DNA from: Gemmatimonadota bacterium
GTDB lineage: Bacteria > Gemmatimonadota > Gemmatimonadetes > Longimicrobiales > Gaopeijiaceae
Length of the DNA: 38,674 nucleotides
Assembly (NCBI GenBank): GCA_015664885.1
Contig: DQPL01000003.1
Location: 1 to 38,674 of the forward strand
Reading direction: 5' to 3'
The notes under the pieces were generated by a model, which saw only the letters and a list, made by a program, of their open reading frames with translations, was not told the DNA's origin and searched no databases. The translations under genes and the position numbers were made by a program. How positions within the stretch are numbered: the first letter of the stretch is position 1; every line of letters begins with the position of its first letter. Shown piece by piece: positions 9,182 through 18,689 of this stretch.

Positions 9182-9640
9182 CTAACTCCGCGTGCCGGCA
9201 GCGTACTGGGGAAAAGTCTGTTTATTACTTGATCGGTCAGCCAGCCCGGCCCCGTCCTCGCTAGTGGCCTGCTCGCCCTGGCTGCGGCCGTCCCCCATGT
9301 GGACCGTCCCATTGAGGATCGCTCCTTCCTCGAGCTGCATGCGGCGCGCCCTGATGTCGCCTTCGATGCGGCAGGTGGCCTGAAGCTCGAGCCGTGACTC
9401 GGCTACCAGGGTCCCGATGACGGTCCCCGACACCACGGCGTCCTGCGTGGTAATATCGCCGGAAACCATGCCGTCCTTGCCCACAACCACCGCTTTGCCG
9501 GCGAGCACGCTGCCCTCAACGGTTCCTTCGATTCTGATCGTACCGTCGGTCTCGCAATTGCCGACCACCTTCATGCCCGGTCCGATGATCGAAATCACCG
9601 ACTCCGGGGATACTCTATTGCCGCTCCGGTCACGTGCCAT
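9182..9640 (-). CDS. bactofilin
   Basis: 152 residues from ATG 9640 with AGAGGT upstream; the frame reads 19 further codons upstream without support. The body is the bactofilin beta-helix (DUF583): short repeats of hydrophobic-glycine rungs such as IIGPGMKVVGNCETDG, IRIEGTVEGSVLAGKAVVVG, MVSGDITTQDAVVSGTVIG and CRIEGDIRARRMQLEEGAI. The N- and C-terminal tails are polar and disordered. Bactofilins polymerise without nucleotide into membrane-associated scaffolds. Here the gene follows parA, parB and an M23 gene on the same strand, a context seen where bactofilin organises cell-wall hydrolases or chromosome-segregation complexes. The gap of 98 bp to the M23 gene allows its own promoter. Confidence 0.92.
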   Translation of the reverse strand: MARDRSGNRVSPESVISIIGPGMKVVGNCETDGTIRIEGTVEGSVLAGKAVVVGKDGMVSGDITTQDAVVSGTVIGTLVAESRLELQATCRIEGDIRARRMQLEEGAILNGTVHMGDGRSQGEQATSEDGAGLADRSSNKQTFPQYAAGTRS

Positions 9641-9738
9641 ACCTACCTCTACACCGACTGAGTACTGGGAAGCCAATGTAGCGCCGCGCGCCGGCAATGC
9701 TACCGAGAGCCTCTGAACCGCCCTCTGAGGGACGGCGC

Positions 9739-10527
9739 CTAGGAGGGTTGCTCCACCATGGTCAGTGGGTCGACCGCTTCGTCATTGAGCAGGATCTCGA
9801 AGTGCAGGTGCGGGGCCGTAGACCGGCCCGTGGAGCCGCTGAGGCCGATGACTTCTCGTTCGCGCACCTCCTGCCCTAGTGCCACCAGATGCAGCGATGC
9901 GTGGGCGTACATGGTCGAATATCCCCCGCCGTGGTCGATCTTGATGAAGCGGCCGTATACTCGATCCTCTCCCAAATCAACCACGGTGCCGCCCCCCGCA
10001 GCCCGGATGTATGAGTCCGTAGGCACGGCGATGTCGACACCTGGGTGGTCGTCGTCTCCCGAGGTGCCCTCGATCAGAGCCTGGGTGACAAAGCCCTTTT
10101 CGCCCAACGGCCAAACGGACGGTAGTGACGCGCCGCTCGCAGGCAACGTCTCGGCACCACGACCCCGTCGGGAACCGCTGGCGGGGGGAAGCCAAACATC
10201 CGACCCAGCGCCTGATCCGGAAGTGCCGAACAGGTCGCGGATGTTTCCATATTGCGCCTCGATCAACTCGAGCTGCCGCGCCAGGGCCTGTACGCGAACG
10301 CGATCGCCAGCCACCGCTTGCAGTTGGAACTCGAGGTCAGCTACGCGCGACGCTCGCGCGGCGAGGTACCACCAACTCCCTGCCATGACCGTCAGCGCGA
10401 ATGCCAACAGGGACGCTCCGGCAGCGAGGACCCTGAGCCACTTGTACGCGATGTGAATGGTGCGGCTCCCCGGCCCTCCATCCGGCATCACCATGATGGT
10501 GAGCTTCCGATCACGTTTCATGTTCAT
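9739..10527 (-). CDS. LytM/M23-family peptidase with membrane anchor
   Basis: 262 residues; ATG 10527 overlaps the parB stop as ATGA. A cytoplasmic basic N-terminus is followed by one helix (~32-52, LRVLAAGASLLAFALTVMAG), a short coiled-coil (VADLEFQLQAVAGDRVRVQALARQLELIEAQ), a linker and a C-terminal LytM domain. Zn ligands are HPGVD (~162-166), and HLHFE near 245, with HAS..H between, so the domain looks catalytically complete. It would cleave peptidoglycan cross-bridges in the periplasm. M23-bactofilin gene pairs are well known and the two proteins are thought to act together in cell shape. Confidence 0.92.
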   Translation of the reverse strand: MNMKRDRKLTIMVMPDGGPGSRTIHIAYKWLRVLAAGASLLAFALTVMAGSWWYLAARASRVADLEFQLQAVAGDRVRVQALARQLELIEAQYGNIRDLFGTSGSGAGSDVWLPPASGSRRGRGAETLPASGASLPSVWPLGEKGFVTQALIEGTSGDDDHPGVDIAVPTDSYIRAAGGGTVVDLGEDRVYGRFIKIDHGGGYSTMYAHASLHLVALGQEVREREVIGLSGSTGRSTAPHLHFEILLNDEAVDPLTMVEQPS

Positions 10528-11405
10528 TCGACGACCTCCGAGACCTCGCGCCGAGTGATCAGCGCGAATACCCGCTCGAAGTCCTCAGCGCCGTGGTACT
10601 GAATCTCGATGCTGCCCTTTCCTCCACGCTTCTGTTTGATCAAAACGAGCGTGGCGAGCGAATCTCGCAGCGCTACCTCGAGCTCCCGAACCAACGGGTC
10701 CACCACAGTGGCGCGTTTGCTGCTCCCCTTGGAATCTGCACTTCGTGCGCGTTTCTCGACTTCTCGTACCGACCAGCCTCCTTTCACCGCCGCGCGGGCC
10801 AGATCCGCCGCCCGAAGCGGATCCACAACCGACAGCAAGGCCCGCGCATGACCCATCGAGAGCGACTCGTCCTCGACCAACTTGCGGATCGAGGGCGGCA
10901 GCTTGAGCAGACGCAGCAAGTTCGCGACCGTCGAGCGATCTTTCCCCACCGCGTTGGCGATGTCGCCCTGGCTCATGCCATACTGCTCGCTGAGCGCGGC
11001 ATAACCCTCCGCCTCTTCGAGTGGGTTGAGCGCCTCACGCTGGAGGTTCTCCACCAGGGCCAGCACCAAAAGGGTCTCGTCTGATGCGTCCCTAACCAGG
11101 ACCGCGACGTCGGTCCAGCCCAGACTGGTGACCGCCCGCAGACGGCGCTCTCCCGCGACGAGCTCGTAGCGCCCGATCGCTTTGGGTGCTGGCCTTACCA
11201 CAAGGGGCTGCAGGAGTCCGTTCTCCCGAATGGAAACCGCGAGGTCCCCGAGCTCACCCTCTTTGAAGAGGCGACGAGGCTGGACCGGGTTCGGTAGGAT
11301 GGCGCTCACGGGAAGCGTCTGGATCTCTCCACTCTTTGCTTCCGGATCCAGGTACTCACCGAGCAGCGCTCCCAGTCCCTTGCCCAGACGATCCCGCCCG
11401 CTCAT
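10524..11405 (-). CDS. parB: chromosome partitioning protein ParB (Spo0J)
   Basis: 293 residues, family length. The opening GRDRLGKGLGALLGE is the ParA-stimulating N-terminal motif with its key arginine/lysines. The ParB/Srx nuclease-like domain follows, with NPVQPRRLF (~38), then GERRLRA (~87) and ENLQREALNP (~118), which form the CTP-binding pocket (GxRR and ENxQR). The helix-turn-helix that reads parS is SQGDIANAVGKDRSTVANLLRLLKLP (~140-165). The C-terminus is a dimerisation region. The start overlaps the parA stop by ATGA and the stop overlaps the M23 start. Two parS sites lie 0.7 kb upstream of parA. Confidence 0.97.
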   Translation of the reverse strand: MSGRDRLGKGLGALLGEYLDPEAKSGEIQTLPVSAILPNPVQPRRLFKEGELGDLAVSIRENGLLQPLVVRPAPKAIGRYELVAGERRLRAVTSLGWTDVAVLVRDASDETLLVLALVENLQREALNPLEEAEGYAALSEQYGMSQGDIANAVGKDRSTVANLLRLLKLPPSIRKLVEDESLSMGHARALLSVVDPLRAADLARAAVKGGWSVREVEKRARSADSKGSSKRATVVDPLVRELEVALRDSLATLVLIKQKRGGKGSIEIQYHGAEDFERVFALITRREVSEVVE

Positions 11406-12205
11406 CCGACCACCTGTGCGACGCCACTGTCACTAGCGGAGGCTGTTCGCTTGATTAGTTCCTGCGCGAGCGCGAGGTAGCTTTGCGATCCCTTGGACAA
11501 CACGTCGTATAGCACGATCGGCTGCCCAAAGCTCGGTGCCTCCGCCAGGCTCACGTTCCTCGGGATCGCAGTCTGGTAGACCTTCACGCCGAAATATTCG
11601 CGTGCCTCGGCAGCGACCTGCCGGGAGAGATTGAGCCTCGCATCGTACATCGTGAGCAGGACACCTTCGATATCGAGCCCAGGGTTCAGGCCCTTCTGTA
11701 CCAACCGCACTGTGTTGAGCAACTGGCTCAGGCCCTCCAGGGCGTAGAACTCGCACTGAATGGGAATGAGCACCGAGTCCGCGGCCGTCAGCGTGTTGAG
11801 CGTGAGCAGCCCAAGAGACGGCGGACAATCCACTAGGACGTAGTCGTACTGCTCACGAATGGGCTCCAGCGCACGCCGCAAGACCGTCTCCCGCTGCTGA
11901 GCATTCACGAGCTCGATCTCCGCCCCTACCAGGTCCCGTGTTGAAGGAACGACGTCGAGATAGGGGAAATGTACGCCGTGTAAGATGCTCTCGTCCACCG
12001 ATCGGTCGCCGACGAGCACATCGTAGACCGTGGTGAGCGACTCTCGCCCCTCCACACCTAGGCCGCTTGTCGCGTTGCCTTGCGGATCGACGTCGACGAC
12101 GAGCGTTCGTTTCTCAGCGACCGCCAAAGAAGCGCCGAGGTTTATCGCGGTGGTGGTCTTTCCGACCCCACCCTTCTGATTCGCTATTGCGATGACGTGC
12201 GACAT
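11402..12205 (-). CDS. parA: chromosome partitioning ATPase ParA (Soj)
   Basis: 267 residues from ATG 12205; the frame extends upstream without a better start. The deviant Walker A KGGVGKTTTAIN begins at residue ~10, Walker A' DVDPQGNAT at ~37 and Walker B DYVLVDCPPSLG at ~115. It is the short chromosomal Soj type without an N-terminal DNA-binding domain. It drives separation of ParB-parS complexes by nucleoid-bound ATP cycling. It is first in the parA-parB-M23-bactofilin run, divergent from a broken lipoprotein gene, with ~200 bp between them for its promoter. Confidence 0.97.
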   Translation of the reverse strand: MSHVIAIANQKGGVGKTTTAINLGASLAVAEKRTLVVDVDPQGNATSGLGVEGRESLTTVYDVLVGDRSVDESILHGVHFPYLDVVPSTRDLVGAEIELVNAQQRETVLRRALEPIREQYDYVLVDCPPSLGLLTLNTLTAADSVLIPIQCEFYALEGLSQLLNTVRLVQKGLNPGLDIEGVLLTMYDARLNLSRQVAAEAREYFGVKVYQTAIPRNVSLAEAPSFGQPIVLYDVLSKGSQSYLALAQELIKRTASASDSGVAQVVG

Positions 12206-12406
12206 AACTACTCGGAAGGCGTGAACACTCGCTCCAATCGGCGCGGGCGAAGAATATATCCATTGCGGCCGTACCCCGGAAAGACAGGATGTCTTGACCA
12301 CGGACAACAGCACGTTGCCCTTGAGCAGGACTTCGGGACAATTCCATAGGTGATCGGGACGGCTTGCAGGCCTTACAGTGCCCCCAACTCGTTGCAGGAG
12401 CTGGAC

Positions 12407-12858
12407 ATGAGGCGTCGTTGGGTGGGGGTCATCGCACTGGCGGTAGCACTCTCTTCGTGCGGAGATGACGACGCGCTCGCGCCCGACCCATCGCTGGCCC
12501 CGTTCGTCGGTGACTGGCGCGCCGCCTCCCTGGTGGTAGCAAGCCCCGTGGCTCCCGATCTCTCCGTCGATCTGATCGAACTCGGCTCGTCGTTCGACCT
12601 GAACATCCAACGTAGCGGCCACTATACCGCCATCCTGGTATTCGCTGGTCAGGGGCAGACGGAGATCGGTCAGATTTCCTTGTCGGGTCCTTCGGCGGTG
12701 ATCCTCGACCGCGAGTTCCCACTCCCTCGCGAGATATCTCGACCTTCATGTTCGACGGCCCTGATCGCCTGATTCTGGACGGTGACACCGAGTTCGACTT
12801 CAATCTCGACGGCACGTCGGAGCCGGTGACCGCCCACTTCGATCTGCGGCAGCGCTAG
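12407..12858 (+). pseudogene. small lipoprotein, frameshifted
   Basis: ATG 12407 follows CAGGAG and opens a lipoprotein signal (MRRRWVGVIALAVALSSC, lipobox LSSC), then an aspartate-rich tether and a beta-rich domain (FVGDWRAASLVVAS...). In the first frame reading ends at 12772 after an odd arginine/serine tail. The second frame continues naturally from ~12740 as STFMFDGPDRLILDGDTEF and stops at 12858. Total length 452 nt is one base short of a whole number of codons, so one base is missing near 12715-12740. Intact, it would be about 150 residues and resemble small lipocalin-like lipoproteins. Function unknown. It could be a sequencing or assembly error. Confidence 0.7.
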
Positions 12859-12872
12859 GGTCGTTCTCAGCT

Positions 12873-12888
12873 TGTTCCACGTGGAACA
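12873..12888. promoter_or_regulatory. parS site 1
   Basis: TGTTCCACGTGGAACA is a perfect 16-bp palindrome matching the universal parS (TGTTTCACGTGAAACA) except for two symmetric changes. Bound by ParB. It lies in the 126-bp gap between the broken lipoprotein gene and the mnmG 3' end. Confidence 0.9.
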
Positions 12889-12915
12889 GCCCATTCCCAC
12901 CGCCGCGCGACCATT

Positions 12916-12931
12916 TGTTTCACGTGGAACA
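12916..12931. promoter_or_regulatory. parS site 2
   Basis: TGTTTCACGTGGAACA differs from the universal parS at one base. Its centre is 43 bp (about four helical turns) from site 1, so two ParB clamps could load on the same face. Parallel copies elsewhere in the window were not found. Confidence 0.92.
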
Positions 12932-12984
12932 GAGCCATGCTCGAAGAGAACTCGCTGTCATGACCACTATATAGCGGGTTCACG

Positions 12985-14910
12985 TCAGCGTGCGATACGG
13001 CCCATTGTGCTGAGACTTTTGCTCGAGTCGCGGGAGGCGTCCGTCAGCCCACCAAACTTTCGCACCTCGAGCAGCAGATTTTGGAGATCTGCCGGCGACA
13101 CCCCAGAGATCCTACCTGCCTGAGCGAGCGTTTCTGGTCGAATCCTTGTGAGTTTCTCCCTGGACTCATAGGAAAGAGTCTTGAAATCCATGTACGGGAG
13201 GTCGTCGCCCAACCGGAAATCCGCTTGTCTTCGTAGTTTTTCGGCGCGCTCCCTCTCTCTCGCCACGTATCCTTCATACTTGAGCTCGACTTCGACCGCA
13301 TCGAGTACCGAATCAGGGAGTTGATCCACAGACTCCCCGGCACCATCGAGTAGGCTGACGGCGGAGACTCGTGGTCGTTTTAGCAACTCGACGGCGCGGG
13401 TCGGCTCAGAAACGGGACTGGAGTCAGCCGACTCCAAGATGGGGCCGGCGACCTCGGGCGGGATAACCGTCTGCCGGAACCAGGTCAGTACTCGATCCTC
13501 CTCCCGCAGGCGCGCTTCGAGGGACTTCTCCTGGGTTGCACTCAATAGCCCACGCTCACGAGCGAGGGGGCCGAGTCGGCGCGGTGCGTTGTCCTGCCGA
13601 AGCAAAAGGCGAAACTCGGCTCGTGAGGTGAACAGCCGATAGGGTTCGTCCACACCACGCGTCACTAGGTCGTCGATCAAGACCCCGATGTACGCCTGGT
13701 CTCGCTCCAGAACGAAGGGCGGCTCCTCCCTCACATGCAGTGCCGCGTTGATGCCCGCGACGATTCCCTGCCCCGCGGCCTCTTCGTAGCCGGTCGTGCC
13801 ATTGATTTGGCCGGCGAAGTACAAACCCGGAACTGCCTTCAGCGCCAGCGTGTGCCGAAGCTGGTGCGGAGGGAAATAGTCGTACTCGATCGCGTAGCCC
13901 GCCTTCGTCATCACCACATCTTCGAGCCCGGGAATGGTACGCATGAACTCGAGTTGCACCTCCACCGGCAATGAGGTCGACAAACCGTTCACGTAAAACT
14001 CGGTGGTATGCAGACCCTCCGGTTCCAGGAAGACCTGATGCCGAGGGGCGTTAGGGAAGCGCACGATCTTGTCTTCGATCGAGGGACAGTAGCGAGGCCC
14101 GCGGCCGGCGATTTCGCCCCCGTATAGCGCACTCTTCTGCAGATTGTCCGAGACGACCTTCTTGAGCCCCTCTGACGCCCATGTGATCCAACACGGTCGT
14201 TGCTCGGGAATGTCCTCCGTAGTGTAGGCGGAGAACCGATAGGATTCGGCATCTCCGTCCTGCCTCTCGGTGCGTTGGAAGTCGATGGTGCGCCCGTCGA
14301 TTCGTGGCGGCGTCCCCGTCTTGAAGCGGGCGACCTCCAACCCCAGAGCTTCGAGCCCCTCGGCCAACGCGATTGACGGCGCCTCCCCCGCACGCCCGGC
14401 ACCCACACCGGCCTCAGCACCGACATGGATTTTCCCTCGCAGGAACGTTCCGGTCGTCACAACCACACAAGGCGCCTCGAAGGTGATGCCTCCCCGCGTG
14501 CGCAGGCCCCGGACCTCGTGACCCTCCATGAGAAGGCCGCTCACCAGATCCTGATAGAGATCCAGGAACTCCAACCCGTCGAGCACCCGACGTACGCCGA
14601 TCGGATAAAGCGTCCGGTCGCATTGCGCCCTCGGACCCCACACCGCCCTCCCCTTGGAACGGTTCAGCATGCGAAACTGAATCCGGGACGCGTCGGTGGC
14701 TCGGCCCATGACGCCCCCGAGCGCATCGACCTCCTTCGCTACCACCCCCTTGGCCACACCACCGATCGCGGGATTACAGCTCATCTGCCCGATTCGCGCC
14801 AGATCCGGGGTGATCAGCAGCGTGCGCACGCCTGCGCGTGCGGCGGCGGCCGCCGCCTCGGTGCCGGCGTGCCCACCACCCACCACAATTACATCGTACG
14901 ATGTATGCAT
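12985..14910 (-). CDS. mnmG: tRNA uridine-5-carboxymethylaminomethyl modification enzyme MnmG (GidA)
   Basis: 641 residues, family length. FAD-binding [17 protein letters not shown] begins at residue ~11. The signature [13 protein letters not shown] (~44) and [16 protein letters not shown] (~365) are present. The C-terminal helical domain that meets MnmE is intact, with the [17 protein letters not shown] segment and [17 protein letters not shown]. With MnmE it installs cmnm5/nm5 at wobble U34 of certain tRNAs. It is third in mnmE-acyP-mnmG, 31 bp after acylphosphatase. rsmG, which usually follows it, is absent. Confidence 0.98.
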   Translation of the reverse strand: MHTSYDVIVVGGGHAGTEAAAAAARAGVRTLLITPDLARIGQMSCNPAIGGVAKGVVAKEVDALGGVMGRATDASRIQFRMLNRSKGRAVWGPRAQCDRTLYPIGVRRVLDGLEFLDLYQDLVSGLLMEGHEVRGLRTRGGITFEAPCVVVTTGTFLRGKIHVGAEAGVGAGRAGEAPSIALAEGLEALGLEVARFKTGTPPRIDGRTIDFQRTERQDGDAESYRFSAYTTEDIPEQRPCWITWASEGLKKVVSDNLQKSALYGGEIAGRGPRYCPSIEDKIVRFPNAPRHQVFLEPEGLHTTEFYVNGLSTSLPVEVQLEFMRTIPGLEDVVMTKAGYAIEYDYFPPHQLRHTLALKAVPGLYFAGQINGTTGYEEAAGQGIVAGINAALHVREEPPFVLERDQAYIGVLIDDLVTRGVDEPYRLFTSRAEFRLLLRQDNAPRRLGPLARERGLLSATQEKSLEARLREEDRVLTWFRQTVIPPEVAGPILESADSSPVSEPTRAVELLKRPRVSAVSLLDGAGESVDQLPDSVLDAVEVELKYEGYVARERERAEKLRRQADFRLGDDLPYMDFKTLSYESREKLTRIRPETLAQAGRISGVSPADLQNLLLEVRKFGGLTDASRDSSKSLSTMGRIAR

Positions 14911-14941
14911 TCGATCTCACGCACCTTATACGCAGCTGTCG

Positions 14942-15244
14942 TCATTGGTGTAGGATCTCAAAGCCCACTCGAGATATCTGCCCTTCTGGTTCGATGTGCT
15001 CGACTGACGTTACCCTCGCAAATTGAGGGCCCTCGGCGATCAGGCGCTCAAACTCCGCGAGCACCTCGGTGCGCCCGGCGGCCTGAATCTCTACACACCC
15101 GTTCGTCAGATTCCGCACGTGCCCGCCAAGGCGCAAACGGCCTGCGACCGCTCGTGTCCACCATCGAAACCCCACGCCCTGCACGCGTCCGTGGACTCGG
15201 TATCCGCGCAGCGCAAAAAGGCCATCAGTGGGTGACTCACTCAT
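14942..15244 (-). CDS. acylphosphatase
   Basis: 100 residues from ATG 15244, which overlaps the mnmE stop as ATGA. The family signature GRVQGVGFRWWTRAVAGRL holds the catalytic arginine (R of GFRW) and GHVRNLTNGCVEIQAAG holds the catalytic asparagine. It hydrolyses carboxyl-phosphate bonds in small acyl phosphates in the cytoplasm. Placement between mnmE and mnmG is uncommon and may only reflect operon packing. Confidence 0.95.
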   Translation of the reverse strand: MSESPTDGLFALRGYRVHGRVQGVGFRWWTRAVAGRLRLGGHVRNLTNGCVEIQAAGRTEVLAEFERLIAEGPQFARVTSVEHIEPEGQISRVGFEILHQ

Positions 15245-16611
15245 TTCCCTACACAAAACTCTCGGAATACCACGTCGAGCACGTCCTCCACAGAGATCAC
15301 GCCGAGCACTTCCTCGAGAGCAGTCTCCGCGGGACGAAGATGGGTCGACGCTACCTCCGGGGGGAGCCCCGCCTCGAGTGCGTCCCGAAAGAGTTCGACC
15401 TCGGCGCGCGCGGTCGCGAGCGCCAGCGCGTGGCGCCGCCTCGTGATGACGGGAACCTCCGCCCCGACGTGCAGCAAGGCCGAGTACGCTAGTTCGGGAA
15501 GAGCACCGCGAAGTTCGTCGAGCCCGTCTCCGGACTGAACAGAGACGTCGATCACCGCTGCGACGTGCGCGGGCGACCGTCGCTCAGGGGAGTCATTTTG
15601 CAGATCTGATTTTGTTCGCAGCATAAGAACCGGTGCCTCGAGCTGCTCGAGAAAGCGTCGATCCGAGTCAGAGATCTCTTCGTCTGCTGGCACGCACAGC
15701 AAGACGACATCGGCGTCCCTGAGGTAACGTTTCGCGACATCGATTCCGAGCCGCTCGACCTGACGATCGGTCTCGCGCAAACCAGCAGTGTCTACCAAAC
15801 GGAACGGAAAGCCTCCGACTTGCACGAACGCCTCCAACGCATCCCGGGTTGTGCCAGGCTCTTCAGTCACGATTGCCCGTTCCTGTCCGAGCAACGCATT
15901 GTACAGCGACGACTTGCCCGCGTTCGGCCGGCCAGCCAGCACGGCCAACGCTCCTTCGCGCAACAGCTCCCCCTCAGGCGCTGTCGCGAGCAAGCGATCG
16001 ATACGTTGAGCTAGGTTCGTAGCTTCCGAGACGATCTCGTCCAACGGTACCGGCGCGTCGTCTTCTTCCGGAAAGTCGATGTGGTGCGCCAGCAACGCTT
16101 CGAGACGAACGAGGCCCTCCCGCAACCCCGAGATGCGCCCCGAGAGTCCCTGCTCCAACTGCCCGAGCGCAGCAAGGTGGAGCGCGCGACTGCGCGCTTC
16201 GATCAGATCCGAGACCGCCTCGGCTTGCACTAGGTCCAGCTTCCCTCTGAGGTACGCCCGTCTAGTGAACTCCCCGGGCTCCGCCTCACGAGCGCCCGCG
16301 CGTAGGCACGCATCCAGCGCCAGCGGTGGAACCAGCCACCCGCCATGACACGAGAACTCCACGACGTCCTCACCCGTGTAGCTCTCAGGAGCAGCGAAGT
16401 AGGTCACAATCGCCCGGTCTATCACCGAGCCATCGTCGGGGTCCCGGATCTCCGCAAGCGTCGCGTAGCGCGGATCGGGCATCCTCTCGAGCCCCGGCAG
16501 CAGTCGCAACGCGACGGAAGTGGCTTCAGGTCCCGATACGCGGACTACCGCGATCGCACCGAGGCCGGGCGCGGTCGACACGGCAGCGATTGTGTCGACG
16601 TCCAAAGTCAT
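15241..16611 (-). CDS. mnmE: tRNA modification GTPase MnmE (TrmE)
   Basis: 456 residues, family length. The N-terminal tetrahydrofolate-binding domain begins TIAAVSTAPGLGAIAVVRVSG. The inserted G domain has G1 GRPNAGKSS (~228), G2 GTTRD, G3 DTAG and G4 TKSD. The C-terminus ends FREFCVGK, the C(I/V)GK motif needed for activity. It works with MnmG on wobble uridines. The gene begins 14 bp after the inverted-repeat element. Confidence 0.98.
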   Translation of the reverse strand: MTLDVDTIAAVSTAPGLGAIAVVRVSGPEATSVALRLLPGLERMPDPRYATLAEIRDPDDGSVIDRAIVTYFAAPESYTGEDVVEFSCHGGWLVPPLALDACLRAGAREAEPGEFTRRAYLRGKLDLVQAEAVSDLIEARSRALHLAALGQLEQGLSGRISGLREGLVRLEALLAHHIDFPEEDDAPVPLDEIVSEATNLAQRIDRLLATAPEGELLREGALAVLAGRPNAGKSSLYNALLGQERAIVTEEPGTTRDALEAFVQVGGFPFRLVDTAGLRETDRQVERLGIDVAKRYLRDADVVLLCVPADEEISDSDRRFLEQLEAPVLMLRTKSDLQNDSPERRSPAHVAAVIDVSVQSGDGLDELRGALPELAYSALLHVGAEVPVITRRRHALALATARAEVELFRDALEAGLPPEVASTHLRPAETALEEVLGVISVEDVLDVVFREFCVGK

Positions 16612-16624
16612 CCGATTTCTGAGC

Positions 16625-16930
16625 CTGGGAGCCCGTAGTAGAAGTACAGTGGGCCGCGTTGCGGTGCCACGGCCCTAGATCCTAGGCGGGGCGACGACGC
16701 CATAGCCGTCGCTACGGCTAGCAGCCCCAACGACGGAGATGGGGCCGTGCCACCGCAACCCACACACCAGTAATGTATTGCCACACATGGCGCAGGGCGC
16801 AGGGGGGTCGCGGCTCAACAGATCGTTTCTCCTCCTCGCCGTAGAACAACTACGACTCGTCGTCGTGCCTACTTTTGAACTCGTGAGACCCCTGCGCGCG
16901 GCCCACTGTACTTCTACCACAGACTCCTAG
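16625..16930. repeat. 306-bp inverted-repeat element filling the yidC-mnmE gap
   Basis: A perfect 21-bp inverted repeat (16638-16658 and 16897-16917, starting GTAGAAGTACAGTGGG) extends outward with mismatches to 16625 and 16930, about 34 bp per arm. Inside are two further hairpin arms: 16659-16676 with 16741-16758 (17 of 18 match, TTGCGGTG...CACGGCCC) with a nested small hairpin (TAGCCGT-cgct-ACGGCTA), and 16797-16809 with 16885-16896 (GCGCAGGGG...). The whole folds as a three-way junction. No open frame is convincing and no clear target duplication is seen. It may be a MITE-like insertion or a structured intercistronic RNA. Confidence 0.75.
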
Positions 16931-16937
16931 AGAGAGC

Positions 16938-18689
16938 TTACTCGCTCTTCATCTTCAGAGGAGGCTTTCCCTTCATCTTCAGCCGCTCGCGAGCGATCCA
17001 AACCTGCTGCGGAATCGTCGCGATGTTCGCGACCAAATAGTAGAGGTTCAGGCCGCTCGCGAGTCTGAAGAAGATGAACACCATCATGATCGGCATGAGG
17101 TACATCATCATCTTCATCTGTGGGTTGGGCGTGTCCAGCGACTTGTGGCTCACGTACATCATTAGGAACATCGACAGCCCCAAGAACACCGGCAGCAGAT
17201 AGATCGGGTCCGGCGCGGACAGGTCGGGCAGCCAGAGGAACTGCTCGCCCCTCAGCTCGATCGTGTTCTGGAAGACAAAGAACAGCGCAATGAGCACGGG
17301 CCAGGGAAGCAGCATCGGCAGGCAGCCCGCCAACGGATTGAAGCCGTGCTCCTTGTAGAGCCGCATCATTTCCTTCTGCAGCTTCTCCGGCTGGTCCTTG
17401 TACTTCGTCTGGATCTCCTTGAGCAGCGGCTGCACAGCCATGTTGCGCAGCTGCGCCTTCATCGCCTTGTGGTTCAAGGGAAAGAGCACGACGCGCATCA
17501 TGACGCCGAAGATGACCAGCACCCAGCCGTAACCGACGGACAGCTTCGTGTGCAAGTACACAAAAATGGTCATGATCACGGACACGATCGGACGCAAGAT
17601 CGGCTGGAAGAACTTCCACCCGTACGGGTTCACCTCCTCCATGCCCTGCCCCAGGGAACTGAGCAGCGCATACTCCTGCGGGCCCAAGAAGACCCGATAA
17701 GCGAAGCTTCCGTCGTTCGAAAGCGGTTGGGCCGAGGCGACACGCACGACTCCCTCCGTCTCGGTCGGCTGCACGATCACCCCACCCAAGTAGCGCGCTT
17801 CCGTCGCCGCCTCGTCGCTCTCGCCCGCGAGCAACGCCATGACGAAGAACTTGTTCTTGAATGCCGCCCACAGCAGCGGCCCCTCCACAATGGTCGGCTC
17901 GGCCTTACCCAGGAGCGTCGACTGGATGCCCTCCTGCACATTGTTGGTCACATAAGCCATAGTGCGGGACTCGCCCACCGAGTCGGCCTCTGAGTAAGCG
18001 AGCCCCTCACCCAGGTCGGTCAGCAAGAGTGGGCGCTCGAGCCCAGACTCCACAGTCCCCCTTACGCCAACCGTGTATTCGTCCGGATTGAACTCGTACT
18101 CGAGCACAAACACAAAGGGGCTGGTCGGATGCTCGTAGACGAATCGCAGCGTACGAGCGCCCGAACGGCTGCTCATTGTCAGGCCGTTCGACGGTTCCAC
18201 CGTGAACGGCACCCCGCTCAAGTCCACCGTGTCTTCGCCCACGAGCAGCTTTTGGCCCATATACCCGCCTGACCCCTCCTTCACGAGGTCAACGAGGCCC
18301 TCTCGATTGAGTGCCTCGAACTCCGACATCTGGGCAGACATCAGGCGCGCGCCGTAGTTCGAAAACTCGTAACGATAGAGGGGCCCCTCGACCGTGATCC
18401 TATACTCGCGCAACGCGGCCGGGTCGGTCGGGAGCTCGACGGGCGCGGCGGCGCCCACGCTGGGAAGCCTTGGCGCGCTCGAAGTCGGGATCTCGGGCAC
18501 GAGCGCCCCGGCAGCGCCGTCCCCCGTGCCCGTCGGATCGGCGCTCGACGGTCCGCCGACCGCGGGCCCGGCGCCCAGACTGTCGAGGGGCAGCTCTTCG
18601 GGCGGAATCGGGGGGAACAGAAGGTTGGTGCCGACGAGCACACCCAACATCAAGAATATGGCCAGCAAGAAACGGACTTCGGTCTTCAT
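16938..18689 (-). CDS. yidC: membrane protein insertase YidC
   Basis: 583 residues. An N-terminal anchor ([21 protein letters not shown]) is followed by a Pro/Gly/Ala-rich linker and a periplasmic beta-sandwich (~90-360), the Gram-negative-type architecture. The conserved five-helix core runs from ~370, with [20 protein letters not shown] (groove arginine), the cytoplasmic loop with [21 protein letters not shown], and [20 protein letters not shown]. The basic tail ends [13 protein letters not shown]. It inserts membrane proteins with or without Sec. ATG overlaps the yidD stop by ATGA. Confidence 0.98.
   Translation of the reverse strand: MKTEVRFLLAIFLMLGVLVGTNLLFPPIPPEELPLDSLGAGPAVGGPSSADPTGTGDGAAGALVPEIPTSSAPRLPSVGAAAPVELPTDPAALREYRITVEGPLYRYEFSNYGARLMSAQMSEFEALNREGLVDLVKEGSGGYMGQKLLVGEDTVDLSGVPFTVEPSNGLTMSSRSGARTLRFVYEHPTSPFVFVLEYEFNPDEYTVGVRGTVESGLERPLLLTDLGEGLAYSEADSVGESRTMAYVTNNVQEGIQSTLLGKAEPTIVEGPLLWAAFKNKFFVMALLAGESDEAATEARYLGGVIVQPTETEGVVRVASAQPLSNDGSFAYRVFLGPQEYALLSSLGQGMEEVNPYGWKFFQPILRPIVSVIMTIFVYLHTKLSVGYGWVLVIFGVMMRVVLFPLNHKAMKAQLRNMAVQPLLKEIQTKYKDQPEKLQKEMMRLYKEHGFNPLAGCLPMLLPWPVLIALFFVFQNTIELRGEQFLWLPDLSAPDPIYLLPVFLGLSMFLMMYVSHKSLDTPNPQMKMMMYLMPIMMVFIFFRLASGLNLYYLVANIATIPQQVWIARERLKMKGKPPLKMKSE

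Noticed and set aside
16927-17871. Minus-strand 314-codon frame inside yidC
   Set aside because: Same-strand shadow of yidC in another frame; yidC is unmistakable.
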